From positions 186,001-250,000 of the forward strand of contig ML976660.1 in the NCBI GenBank assembly GCA_010015655.1: a stretch of DNA of 64,000 nt. Direction: 5' to 3'. This document shows positions 9,200-19,467 of the stretch, in pieces. The DNA comes from Bimuria novae-zelandiae CBS 107.79. Taxonomy: Eukaryota > Ascomycota > Dothideomycetes > Pleosporales > Didymosphaeriaceae. Positions within the stretch are counted from its first letter, which is position 1. The number at the start of each line of letters is the position of its first letter. A program made the translations under genes and the position numbers. The notes under the pieces were generated by a model. That model was not told the origin of the DNA, searched no databases, and was given only the letters and a program-made list of their open reading frames with translations.

Positions 9200-11218
9200 T
9201 CAAACCGCGCCCTCCCTCCGCCCATCCTGCTCCACAAACGCCCCAGTAACATGCACAAAACTCCGCGGCACCGGCGCGCTTATGAGTCCGCGCACTTTGC
9301 TCTTCGTCCGCTTTAAACCGTCCTCGGTCTTCTCACTCCCACCATCATCCCTCTCCGTCTTCTCACCCGCACTAGAGTTGGCGATGCGCTCGCTCGGCCG
9401 CATCGTTCGCGAGGGCGGCGACGGCGCTAAGCGTGAGGGCTCGTAGTCACCATTTCCGCTGAAAGTGGGATCGGGTTGGATTTGGGAAAGGCGGTGGGGA
9501 GATGGGTGTGGATGGGTAGGCGATCGAGGGATAGGATGCGAGATGGAGATTGGCGTGGAGGGGGTGAGTGTTACCATGGGTAGCTTCACAAGGGATGTGC
9601 CCTGCGAGGCGGGCCTTGTGTTGAACAGTGTGGGACTGGGAGGCGTGAGCAATCCCAGTTCGCTGCTTCCGTGTTCGGACATCTGGCGGTTATCTACTTT
9701 CGAGATGGATTGGAGCTCAGTGCCGATGCTGCGCTTGTTGGATGAGGTGGACCCCTCGGTTACGAATGACGACGGGACTTTGTGCGGCGGATCCTGGTAC
9801 GCGTCTGCGTTCTCAAGAGACGTGAGTTGCAGCGATGGCGGACGGCCACGGTGCAGAGCGCGGTGGGACAGGCGCCGGAAAAGGGCGAGCCAGGCATGAA
9901 GCATGGTGGTGCGGAAGAGCAGAATGAATATGGATATACCTACAAGCTTTACTCCCACACGTTAGCGATGCCCTCTGTTCCCTTCCCCAAACACGAGAAG
10001 TGGAATAGAGCGACTTACAGATGCTAATATCAGCGAGACCAGCACGGCCGCCTTGTCGACAGTGAAGTCCTCCACATACTTCCTACACTTGTCCTTCTCC
10101 CCCTTCGACAGCGTCTGGCAAATAATCCACGTCTTCACCGGCCTGATATTCTTCGGATCATTGAACACCCTCCCCAGCTTCGCGTCCTGCGTCCAGAACA
10201 CAATGAAGAAGCTTATACTCCCGATGATGACAAACACGCTGACCAGGATATTCCGCCACTGCAGGGAAAACAGTTCGCGGACGTTGCTCCACGTCTCCAG
10301 TTTCCTTCTCACCTGGATGCGCTCAGACGAGTTGATGGCCGATTGGCGCTGCATGCGCCGCAATGATCCGACGTACACGTAGAAGCAGTACCCGAAGGTG
10401 AAGCTCTGAAGGAGAAAAGGCGACGACGGCGAAGATAACGAGCCAGATCCAGAACGTGACGATAGCGTGTTCGTGGTTCGGCAGACATGTTTGCCCCATG
10501 CGGTAGCTGAACCCGGTTACAGAGAGCACGGCGATCAGGTACACCACCGGCAACACGGTCCCCACGAAGATACTCCCGATCTTGAACACACGGCCTGGAT
10601 CGCGGTTCCAGAATATCCGGATGTGTAGCCACAGCGATCGCAGGAAGACCCACACGACGCTGCCCACGCCGCCGAGCGTTACGAGCGAGCCGGTCGCCGT
10701 ACACGACGTGGAGGTGTGCATGTCGTGCGGCGTGATAGCGTCGACGCATAGGTCAGGATCCGTACTAACAGGGATGGCGAAGGAGAGCGAGATGGACAAC
10801 ACGGAGAAGAGGAGGCCGACTGAGAGGTAGTGGCGGTGTGTTGTCTCGGGGGATAGCACGGCGAAGGAAAGGAGGAGGAAGAGACAGAGGGCTACGGAGA
10901 GGATGGAGAGGTAGTTTGGGACGCGGAGTTGGTCTTGCCATTCTGATACGATTTGTTAGATGGAGAAGGGAGGGGGGAGGGGAGGAGTACGCGAGGGGTA
11001 GAGCCAGTCTTGGATGGGGCAGGGGAAGCAGCATGTTGTGCCGTCACCGAATGAGCCGAGACCGCAGTATCGTCCTGCTGTGTCTATAATTGTGTAAGAG
11101 CTATTTCTTCGAGAAGGGTACTATACGTACATCCACCCGTTCGTGCAAATGTTGCTAGGTCAAGTAGAGGCGCCGTGCAATTCCCCTGCGTCTGGTTCGC
11201 AAATTGTCCTAATGGCAT
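9200..11218 (-). CDS. Fungal frizzled-like seven-transmembrane receptor, apparent frameshift
   Basis: Minus strand, four exons: 11131-11218, 10991-11083, 10019-10942 and 9200-9946, with introns of 47, 48 and 72 bp. The ectodomain has Cys-rich GRYCGLGS and TCCFPCPIQDWLYP motifs. Then come PETTHRHYLSVGL, DAITPHDMHTS, an LRSLWLHIRIFW loop and further membrane segments, followed by a long Ser/Pro-rich cytosolic tail. This pattern matches the fungal frizzled/smoothened-like GPCR group. The ATG at 11218 lacks a signal peptide, so an upstream exon is possible. Exon 3 has a 1-nt frame break at the run of four A at 10415-10418 (plus strand). Removing one base restores VVAFLLQSFTFGYCF and the rest of the frame; no intron explains it. 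It is either a base-call error or a recent null allele. Confidence 0.75.
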
Positions 11219-11739
11219 CTTGAAACAACTTCGTCCAGTCCGGGTGAATTGGTTAGACTGAGTGGTTGCGACCAACTGGCCATAACATCGGACCTGTACG
11301 GCCCATCATATCGGCACCTCACCCTTTGTTTTATGGACTCGCAAGCCCTCTCCCAAAGTTCTGTCCACACGCCGAGTGGCTGCCATATCACGGCAAAGGC
11401 TTTGTTACTCTCTGGTCGGTGGCGCAAGTGCACGCGCTCGACTGCGATCCTAAAATTGTGGTGGAGGGCTGAGTGTATAACGTAATCCTGAGGAGACAAA
11501 GAATCGGGCGGAAGCCCCGAGCGGAAGAATGACTGGGAGCAGCGATTACTGACACCAGGAGTACAGAAAAAACCCAAGAGGCAAACAGGAACTAAGTACC
11601 GGGAGAAAGAAACTAGAAAGACACTAGAAGTAGAATCACTATTAGCGTAGTGCCCTTTCATGGAAATCCTACAGACGCCATCCCACGTCAATATCTTGGT
11701 ATCACAAAACTAAGCAAACTCTTCTCCTGCCATGCCAAA
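11219..11739. other. 5' region of the receptor gene, possible missing first exon
   Basis: This lies upstream of the receptor's assigned ATG and downstream of the RSC7 gene. A minus-strand open stretch (about 11580-11661) has a hydrophobic run VFLVSFSRYLVPVCLLGFF after a Met and could be a signal-peptide exon, but I could not join it to the receptor with confidence. Confidence 0.3.
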
Positions 11740-13271
11740 TCAAACCGGAACGCCCGTAAATCCTATTTTGAGCTTCGGCCTGGCACCGTCGACCATCTCT
11801 GAATGGAACTGGTCCCTCCACCATTTCGCATCCTCTTTCGCCTGCACGTACGTCTCCCGTGCCTCGGGCACCAAGGACTGCACATCTTCGTCTTCCAAAT
11901 CAGGTAAACCATTTGTTCCAACGTCCAAGAAATCAGCATCCGGTCCCGGTAGTCCTAAACCAGCGTATGGCGGTTTCTGCACATATGTGTCAACGACGAA
12001 GTAGTGCTTGCGAACGAGCGGAGGCACATCGCTCTCTTCTTGTGGGACTTCCTCCCACTTCGCATGGGTAGGCTGTGTTGTCCTAGGGTAGCACAGCAGG
12101 TTCGTGTGTGGGTCGTAGATGCCCTGCATGTTTGCTCGGCGCATGGCAGAGAGGTTCGCATTGAAGCGACTATGGGAAGTCAGTATTTTTGGAGGAGATA
12201 CTAGTTAGACTGCAGGATGCCTGCTTACCTCGCGGAGCTGGCATGCTCGAACTGCCAATTGGCGGACGTGATGTTGACCTTTCGTTTTCCAGGCACCACT
12301 TTGCCATTGGCCGTGGGAACACTAGGAACCCCGGTGTGATAGACGCTACTCGCACCATGCCACGCGACGTATTGGTTCTTGTTGTATGGTTCGCCCGGAG
12401 GTGGCAGTTTGTCGTGAGGTTCCGCTAGCTCACCCTCGACATCGCCCCGCTCACGCGCCTCGGTCTCGTAGTAGTCGTCGATGACTTTCTTGCCGCCGAT
12501 GATGATGCGCGCTCCAAATTCGCGGAACACTGAACGCGCTGTGACAACACCGATAGCGCGACCTTTGTACGAGTGAGGGATGATCTCGCGCTCAATCAGG
12601 TCGCGCTTCTCTGCATCGTCGATGATAATCTTGTGGAGCTTCATGTGCTTGGTGAAGAACAGATAACTATCCCGGAAGCCGCAGCATCGCGCAGGCTCGG
12701 TAGACAACATGTACAGTCTGTCTCCCCGACCGCTAATAGTGAAGACGCGCACACGGTAGTCTCGGCCGTCTTGCAGATTGCCGTTCTTGTCGACCTTCTT
12801 CTCGCCTTCGGGATCTTCGGGCAGATTTACCTCGTCGTTGACCACGTCCATCATGGTGCCCTCCTTGTCGATAGCCACTCGCGTAGGACCTTGCGCCGGG
12901 CCACCTCTGGGACGACCGCGGAAGCCTCCACCAGCGGGTCGGCCGCGCTTGCGCTTGATGGGAGTGCCAGACTGGGAGCCATCGTCAGCTACCACATTCC
13001 AATCCGGCGGGCGATTCTTGGGCGGGCGTCCGAGGCGCTTCTTGCGCGGCAGCTGGATGACAGGCGTAGCAGAGCGTTCCGAGGGCGCTTTCTCCTCCTC
13101 GTCCGACTCTGCCGCAGGCGTGCCGGCATCTTCCTCTTCGGCAGGCGTCTCGGCGCGGGACTCGGGTGCATCAACCACGTCTTCCATTTCGTCGTCGTCG
13201 TCGTCGAAGTGGATTGGTGTCGCGGGCGTGCTGCGACGGGCGGCTGCGCGGGATGGCCGACCGCGGGCCAT
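11740..13271 (-). CDS. RSC7: RSC7/Npl6-type chromatin remodelling complex subunit
   Basis: Minus strand, two exons: 12229-13271 and 11740-12169, joined over a 59-bp GTAAGC...CATAG intron to give 490 residues. The N-terminal 150 residues are charged and disordered, with AT-hook-like basic patches (KKRLGRPPKNRP, KRKRGRPAGG). The conserved core begins at GRDYRVRVFTISGRGDRLY and continues through CCGFRDSYLFF, LIEREIIPHSYKGRAIGVV and FREFGARIIIGGKKVIDDY to the MRRANMQGIYDPHTN motif in exon 2, all typical of Rsc7/Swp82. In yeast this subunit belongs to the RSC complex, which moves nucleosomes at promoters, and a nuclear role is expected here. The ATG at 13271 gives MARGRPSRAAARR. The gene is intact and shares a 593-bp divergent promoter with the next gene. 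Confidence 0.9.
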
Positions 13272-13864
13272 TTTGGACAGTAACCGGGTCTTGGCAGGCG
13301 CAAAGCGAGTGAGTGAATGCGACTTGGCCGAAGGCTGAAAGGTGAGAGAACGCGCAATGGGTGTCAATGAATGATGGTAGGGATGCGCGCAGCTAGCTAG
13401 GAGCGCAACGCGCCGCCTTCTCGCTCGGGCCAGCATCACGTGCAGTCCAACTTCACTCCATCCTTCTCCGAGGCGAGGTCGTTCGGAAAACAACAATATT
13501 TGCAATAATGACTCCTTCGATGGGTCCTTTACTTTGGCCCATCAGAAGCTCGTCCTTGCCGTGGCGCAATAGGGGACGATAGCCTCGATGAGCACAACCA
13601 TTGATAATGCCATCATGGAAGCTACACACTGCGCGTGGCAGGCGCTACGTACGTCGTTGTCGAAGCCTACTCCAAGTTACATCTGGGAAGTTCTTCATAG
13701 CTTCCTCTCCCGTCCAAGGCGGCTTCTGTTGCCAGACATGGAAAGCTGCAGGTGCAGGCTGTGCCAAACAAACAACTTTGACACGCCCAAGTCCTCCTCC
13801 GTAGTTGTTCTCGTCCACCCATACAACTCTTGACCCAAGGTCTCGACGACACTGCGCATGCAGG
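13272..13864. other. Divergent promoter region
   Basis: This is the bidirectional spacer between RSC7 (minus) and the Ser/Pro-rich gene (plus). Short frames on both strands are present but have no family motifs, and no RNA gene was recognised. Confidence 0.5.
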
Positions 13865-15553
13865 ATGACGCTGCACCGCCTTGCCGTCAAGACCAAGAAG
13901 AGTCTTTCTGGACTCTATTCACAGAAAGAGAACACCCAAACTTCCTCTAGGTGCGGCTATTCCATGCGATGCAACAAATTGGCACTAACCTTCGCAGCAC
14001 GACTCCGGACAAGAATGCTAAGAAATTGACCGTCACTCCTCCGAAGACCGCCTGCTCCGCTGTCGACGACGTTGGCTTCCTGCGAAGCGATGACGATGCA
14101 TCACCTACCAGCAAGGAGAGTCCATCTAGGCGCCACCGCCTTATGGGCTCTTTGCGGAGCATCAAGTCCTTCCGGACCCTCCGTTCAAGCCACAGCGGTT
14201 CCAAGAAGAGTGATGAGGAGCCTACTGAACCAGAGTCCCCACACACGCCGGTACGTAATGCTTCAACTTGGAGCTGCTTGACGTTTGTTACATCATCGAT
14301 GCCGGATCAAATCTGGAGCATCACTTCACATCTTCATACATTTCCTAGCCTCCGCTGACTTATTCCCGCCCGCGTAGGTCAGGGAGACTCCTTCTGTCTC
14401 GCTCAACTTTGAGGCGTCCCCAATGAACGAGCCTATGTTCGGACCAATGACACGTACGACTTCTGGTTCCTCCAGCTTGCGGGTTCATCGTTCGTCGCCC
14501 ATCACTGTTCCAACCGCGAGCCGCAACGCGACCCCCATGGCCAACGGTACTCCACCCGGATTAGGAGCCTTCCCTGTTAATACCGTGCCAGATTCGCCCG
14601 CTCCCTTGCAAAGAGCGTATGTGCAGGAAGCTATCATCAACAATGCTGCAAAGACAAGCACCTACTCAGATCCTTCGGACCTTGGGATCGAGGTGGACCC
14701 CCTTCCCACTCCCATGCCTGGCACGAATCTTCCCCTTGAGGACGCCACGGCACCGGGTATCATGGTGACATCCCCATCGGCTCCTTCAATGCGCCGGGGT
14801 AGTGCACAGGGCTACTTCGATAGTATTGTCGTCGCTGATGAAAGCGGCTTCGAGCGCACCAAGACCTTGGACACCGAAAGCGGCTTTCCCACTTTCGGAA
14901 ATACGAACTCTGAGGCCATCGGGAACATCACTGCAGAGCATAGCATACCAGCGTGTGCTTCCGAGGTCCCTGAGCTTGCACAAGCTTCTCTCGATGAGCC
15001 GTTCTCGTTCCCCCCAACCAGCGACACTCCCGCCATCGGACCTAAGACTCCTTCCGGATCGAACGACTATGGTGATGGCCTAGCCTACGTTGTTTTCGAC
15101 AGCCCCGAGCCTACCAATCGTGTAGAAAAAGTCTGCAGCGAGTCTGATGAGACTCCTGATGGAGTATCACACCACCAAGAGAGCTCTCAGGAGTGGACCG
15201 ATGCGCATACCCATGACAGATCTTTCGAGTGGATCGACAATATGGAAGGTGCTGTCACCGATGTGACTGACCTGAGCACGTCCACGAATCCGGAGCAAGA
15301 GGCCGGTGCTGAAGCCAAATTACTGGCCGCCATCAAGGAACTCGATGATGCCACACTCCCCGCGCAGTCACCTCCTGTCGACAATGAGAAGGCCCTCCTA
15401 GAACTCATTCGCGCCTACGCTCACCTCCGCCAGGACACTAGCAGCGAGGACGATGTGTGCGACATCTCGATTGACGAGCCTGACATCGCTAGGGAGATCA
15501 AGGAGGACGTCGAGACGTCGATTCGCGTCATGAACAGGAGCTTGGGGGGCTAG
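13865..15553 (+). CDS. Ser/Pro/Thr-rich fungal protein of unknown function
   Basis: There are three exons: 13865-13950, 13998-14250 and 14378-15553. The introns are 47 bp (with a CTAAC branch and TTCGCAG acceptor) and 127 bp (GTACGT...GCGTAG). The lengths sum to 1515 nt, giving 504 residues. The start MTLHRLAVKTKKSLSGLYSQ is basic. A second basic patch (RRHRLMGSLRSIKSFRTLRSSHSGSKK) follows. Most of the remainder is low-complexity Ser/Pro/Asp/Glu, and a short helical C-terminus (EKALLELIRAYAHLRQDTS) ends SIRVMNRSLGG. There are no membrane segments and no catalytic motif. I do not recognise the family; Ser-rich basic patches suggest phosphorylation, which is inference. Confidence 0.75.
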
Positions 15554-16215
15554 GTATGAACATACGATGCGTGGACAAAGGGTTTGAATAATGAGGTTAG
15601 AGCGTTGAGGCCAGTTTTGCTTACTCCCAATATTCTTTTCCGCAAACACAGAGTATTGCTATATTGGTAGCAAAAGCGAATATCACATTCTCCTGCGTCT
15701 TTCACGTGTCACCTTCCGTTTCAGTCAATCCGAATCTCTTCTTCCAAACGCAGCACTTTACCTACCTAACTACCAGTGTAGCAAGACACACAGCATCAGA
15801 CTTGCCAAGCTTCTTCGATGTGTGTGATGGTATCATTCAATATCCAACTCCTCATCCAACCTTTCCCAAACACAGCACCTTGCCATCTCACAAACTTGCA
15901 TCAGCCGGCACCACTCCCGCACATCCCTGCCTCACATCTGCCGCAAAACTCTCCACTCAATATACACGACGGTTCTCGCCTCTATGCATGCAGCGCATGA
16001 ACGCAGTCGCACGCCTGCCTCCTCGAGTAGGTATTGTTGGTCCACGTCCAGAAGTCAGGCCACCGCCCAAACGCCGTTAGTCACGCGCGTCACCCCAACG
16101 GTAATACTCGTACGATGCCCACTGCACTCCCCCCACCACGCCGTGGATCAGATCATGTTTGCGTCGCCGTCGCGTAGCGGTTGCCCGCAGCGATGGCCGC
16201 GGTTCCTGTTCGTAG
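15554..16215. other. Intergenic region, no gene seen
   Basis: Mixed-composition sequence between two plus-strand genes, with no frame, repeat or RNA gene that I can support. It includes the promoter of the FAD oxidoreductase gene. Confidence 0.45.
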
Positions 16216-16224
16216 TATATAAAA
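16216..16224 (+). promoter_or_regulatory. TATA box of the FAD oxidoreductase gene
   Basis: A TATATAAAA lies 82 bp before the ATG at 16298. It is the only strong TATA element in the upstream region. Confidence 0.5.
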
Positions 16225-16297
16225 TTCGTGATGCGTCGCCGGGTGGTTGCGGCCCCTGTTTGCCCGCACGAGAACCCGACTACAGGTGTAATTCACG

Positions 16298-17818
16298 ATG
16301 AGCACCGCGCAGGCTTCGGCGGTTGAAGGCGACAAAGACAACGCTACTGTGATTATCGGCGCAGGCATTATCGGGTTGTCGACCGCATACTATCTGAGTC
16401 GCTCGGGAAGCACGAAGCCGGAGAGTATTCACCTTGTTGACGCGAGCGCGGAGCTTTTCCGCTGCGCGTCTGGGTTCGCGGGAGGGTTTTTGGCGAAGGA
16501 TTGTATGTCCCACTTCTCCCCTCTCATTTGCTTCTTGCAAATATTTGTATAAGAATGGGAATAGAAGCTAATTGAGGGGGTGGAATAGGGTTTGCACCAA
16601 GCAGCGCCTCCCTCGGCGCGCTTTCCTTCAGACTCCACAAAGACCTCGCCGACGCCCACGATGGCAGGAGAACTTGGGGCTACGGCGCCAGCACGGGGAT
16701 TTCGCTGAGTCAAGATACCGAGTCGGCGGTAGGAGGGAGCGGGGAGGATTGGCTGGCGGATGGAACGAGTCGGGCGGAGGCAGCGAGGGAGCAGAAGGTT
16801 GTGGGCGGGAAGGGCCCGGTGTGGTTGAAGGCGAAGGAGGGACTGGAGGTCATCAGCCAGGAGGGGACGGTGGCGCAGATGTAAGTACAACCTTTTGGGC
16901 AAAATGGGGAAGCGGTGATACTGATGCTGTGGCAGTGATCCGCTGAGATTTTCCCAATGGCTACTCGAGCGGTGCAAGGAGAAGGGTGTGCGGGTTCATC
17001 ATCCTGCGAAGGTGATTTCGGTTTCGAAAGATGCGGATAATGTGTTGGACGGCGTACGGATATCTAAAGATGGGTCGGAGACAGAGTGTAAGCCCTTCAT
17101 CGTCATCAACTGACGTCTGGCTGATCGCAACAGTACCGTGTACCCGTCTCGTCCTCGCCTCTGGTGCCTGGTCTCCGCGTGTTTTCTCGACCCTTTTCCC
17201 TAAATCCTCTACTAAAATACCCGTTTCCGCGCTGGCTGGCCATTCTCTCCTCGTACGCAACCCCTTCCACAATCTCAGCCCCGAGCAAGCAGATGCAGAA
17301 GTCTGTCACGCGCTCTTCGCAACAGACGACATTGGGTTTTCACCAGAGCTCTTCTCAAGAATAGGCGGAGAATTGTATCTCGCAGGCTTGAACAGCACAA
17401 TGATTCCTCTACCTGAACGCCCGGAGGATGTGAAAGTCGATATGAAGGCCATTGATCAGATGAAGAAGTGCGCAGCACGGATGATTGGAGCGGTGGACGG
17501 AAAAGAGATGGAGGTTTTGAGAGAGGCCTTGGTAAGTCACTTTACCCTCGAATCGCTGGTAGCACCGAAGACTAACGAATGATTCAGTGCTTCAGGCCCG
17601 TCACAGCAAGCGGACGCCCGCTTGTATGCCGCGTCCCCAACACCAAACTCGGCGGCGGCCTGAAGACGCGGAAAGACGGCGAAGGAGGCGTCTTCCTAGC
17701 AGCCGGCCACGGTGCTTGGGGAATTTGCCTGGCTCCTGGCACCGGGCTAGTCATGTCAGAACTGATCGAGGGCCGGCCCACATCTGCGAATCTCTCTGCG
17801 ATGGCGCTGCCATCATGA
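16298..17818 (+). CDS. FAD-dependent oxidoreductase (DAO family, Tda3-like)
   Basis: There are five exons: 16298-16502, 16589-16880, 16936-17087, 17134-17531 and 17588-17818 (1278 nt, 425 residues). Near residue 18 is the Rossmann dinucleotide fold VIIGAGIIGLSTAYYLS with an acidic residue ending the second strand (HLVDAS). It is followed by CASGFAGGFLAKDWFAPSSASLG, which is characteristic of this fungal family. The substrate half carries RLVLASGAWSP and the C-terminus has the second FAD motif, HGAWGICLAPGTGLVMSELI. The sequence best fits the DAO superfamily proteins related to yeast Tda3, whose substrate is not firmly known. No signal peptide is seen, so it is probably cytosolic. The gene looks intact. 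Confidence 0.85.
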
Positions 17819-18196
17819 TGCACTCTCTTTCACTCGCACAAGGCATTGGGACGGGACGGTATGGCACACAAAACAGAGCTCCGGAGAGGACTTTTCATAT
17901 AAGTTATCCAAGCCTCTTTATTGTATAGTAGACTTAGGCATCAATGCATACATAGATTTCTCCGACAATGCCGTCTAGATCGATCTATGGTACCGACATC
18001 GCTCGCGCTCGCAACAACCAAGGCGCACTCACCTGTCCCCCGCACCCCCAACAACCCGCGATCACGCCGCGATCACGATGTCCGCTTTCCCACCAGCCTT
18101 CCAGCTCCCGGAAACTCTTGCGGCAGCTTTGTGGGCCACTAACAGCCCAACCCCACCGGAGGAACCACTCGAATTGATCGGAGCTGGACATCATAG
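17819..18196. other. Intergenic region, no gene seen
   Basis: 3' side of the oxidoreductase gene and distal promoter of the small-protein gene. No supported frame, repeat or RNA gene. Confidence 0.45.
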
Positions 18197-18204
18197 TGAC
18201 GTCA
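18197..18204. promoter_or_regulatory. CRE-like palindrome TGACGTCA
   Basis: A perfect 8-bp TGACGTCA, the consensus site for ATF/CREB-type bZIP factors (Atf1/AtfA in fungi), lies 150 bp before the ATG at 18347. A TATA-like CTATAAGA follows at 18228-18235. Together they suggest stress-responsive transcription of the small gene downstream; this is inference from motif identity. Confidence 0.5.
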
Positions 18205-18346
18205 CGCGCTGGAGCTTGCACTCCCCGCTATAAGAAAGCTCCAAACGGTAACAGCCGTCCGCAGCAGCAACCGCGGACAGCTACAGCAAACAACTAAAAT
18301 TTCACATCTTGATTCTCTACTTTACACCAGTTGAACTGCAAGAAAC

Positions 18347-18740
18347 ATGCCTCGCCAGGGAGACGGATCCAGTGACAACGGCCCCATCGAGACGGGCTCA
18401 AACCTCGTACACGGCACGTCGGGCGATGTACGTTTCCTTCCTGCACTCTCTCCTACCCTACAATCAAGTATACTTGAATATAAGTCTGTTCATGGATTAA
18501 TCATTACCCCGCAGGACTCCCTCAAACACGCGTCCAAAGTCGCGCCCATGCCCGAACCCGAGAAGGGCGCCGGTACGTTTCCCTGATAGTTTTCACAACT
18601 GGATTTGGCAGTCTGCTAACAAGTAAACAGCGCTCCCAGGCATGAACGCATCGGGCGGCGGCGCCGCGGGCGAGCACCAGGGCCAGCACGCGCAGGACTC
18701 GAATAAGCCGCCGATCGTGGACCAGACTACGAAGTCGTAG
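18347..18740 (+). CDS. Small hydrophilic fungal protein (82 aa), three exons
   Basis: The exons are 18347-18427, 18515-18572 and 18631-18740. The introns are 87 bp (GTACGT...CCGCAG) and 58 bp (GTACGT, CTAAC branch, AAACAG), and the total is 249 nt. The protein begins MPRQGDGSSDNGPIETGSNL and continues HGTSGD, DSLKHASKVAPMPEPEKG, then ALPGMNASGGGAAGEHQG and ends VDQTTKS. It is Gly/Ser/Asp-rich, lacks Cys, Trp and hydrophobic segments, and so should be intrinsically disordered. No single ORF spans it; it is visible only by splicing. Small hydrophilic proteins of this shape are common in filamentous fungi and often stress-induced, and the CRE-like site upstream agrees, but the function is not known. 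Confidence 0.7.
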
Positions 18741-19467
18741 ACACTCGTCCCACACTGTGTCTATCCGCTGCACACCTATACCTTTGGAAAGATAAGGGAG
18801 GGGGGTTGGAGGAGGCGGTGCGATGAGCCTTTGCACCAAGCGTGCAAGTAAGGCTACCACGACGGTAAACCCATGAGCTGTATGCGAACCACCTGCAAGT
18901 CGGACAGGAGCAGATTAAGCATAATGAATCGAATCATTTAATCGAGGATGTATAATCTTCTATACCGTGATCCTAGCACTGCTATTCTCATCCATACATA
19001 CGAACTGCTTAACTTCGCGAATGCTGTGCAACAACAGGGCAAGGAATCCTCGCAATAGCTGGAGGATGGAAGTGTGCTGACGCGAGACTGGGTCGCTCAC
19101 CTCACCGCACCACAACAAAATTGGAAGCGAATACGCATAGCGCACTGGCGTCAGCTGAATAGAGCGCCGTATGCATGCAATGCGGAAAGGGAATACGGGC
19201 GGGCGCTTACAGGTCGGGGCGGAGAGGCCAGGTGGTCTGGAGCTGCGGCGTTGGCTACGTCAGGCACAATATTAGCGACAAGAAGAAAACCTCACTAGAA
19301 GCGAAGAATGTGGGTGTGATGTGAAGTGAAGTGTAGTTCATTGCTATATATGAAAGAGCCAGCCCTTGGTCCTTTCCAGCCATGCAGCTAACGACCCCCA
19401 TCGACAAAACTGCCCGTTTTACAGTAGTCAAACACGACAACGTCAAAGAAGACCCAAAAGACCCTTT
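18741..19467. other. Convergent intergenic region, no gene seen
   Basis: 3' ends of the small-protein gene (plus) and hacA (minus) face each other here. I see no gene or repeat. Confidence 0.45.

Noticed and set aside
12573..13283. Plus-strand ORF of 236 codons opposite RSC7
   Set aside because: Shadow frame of a well-supported conserved gene.
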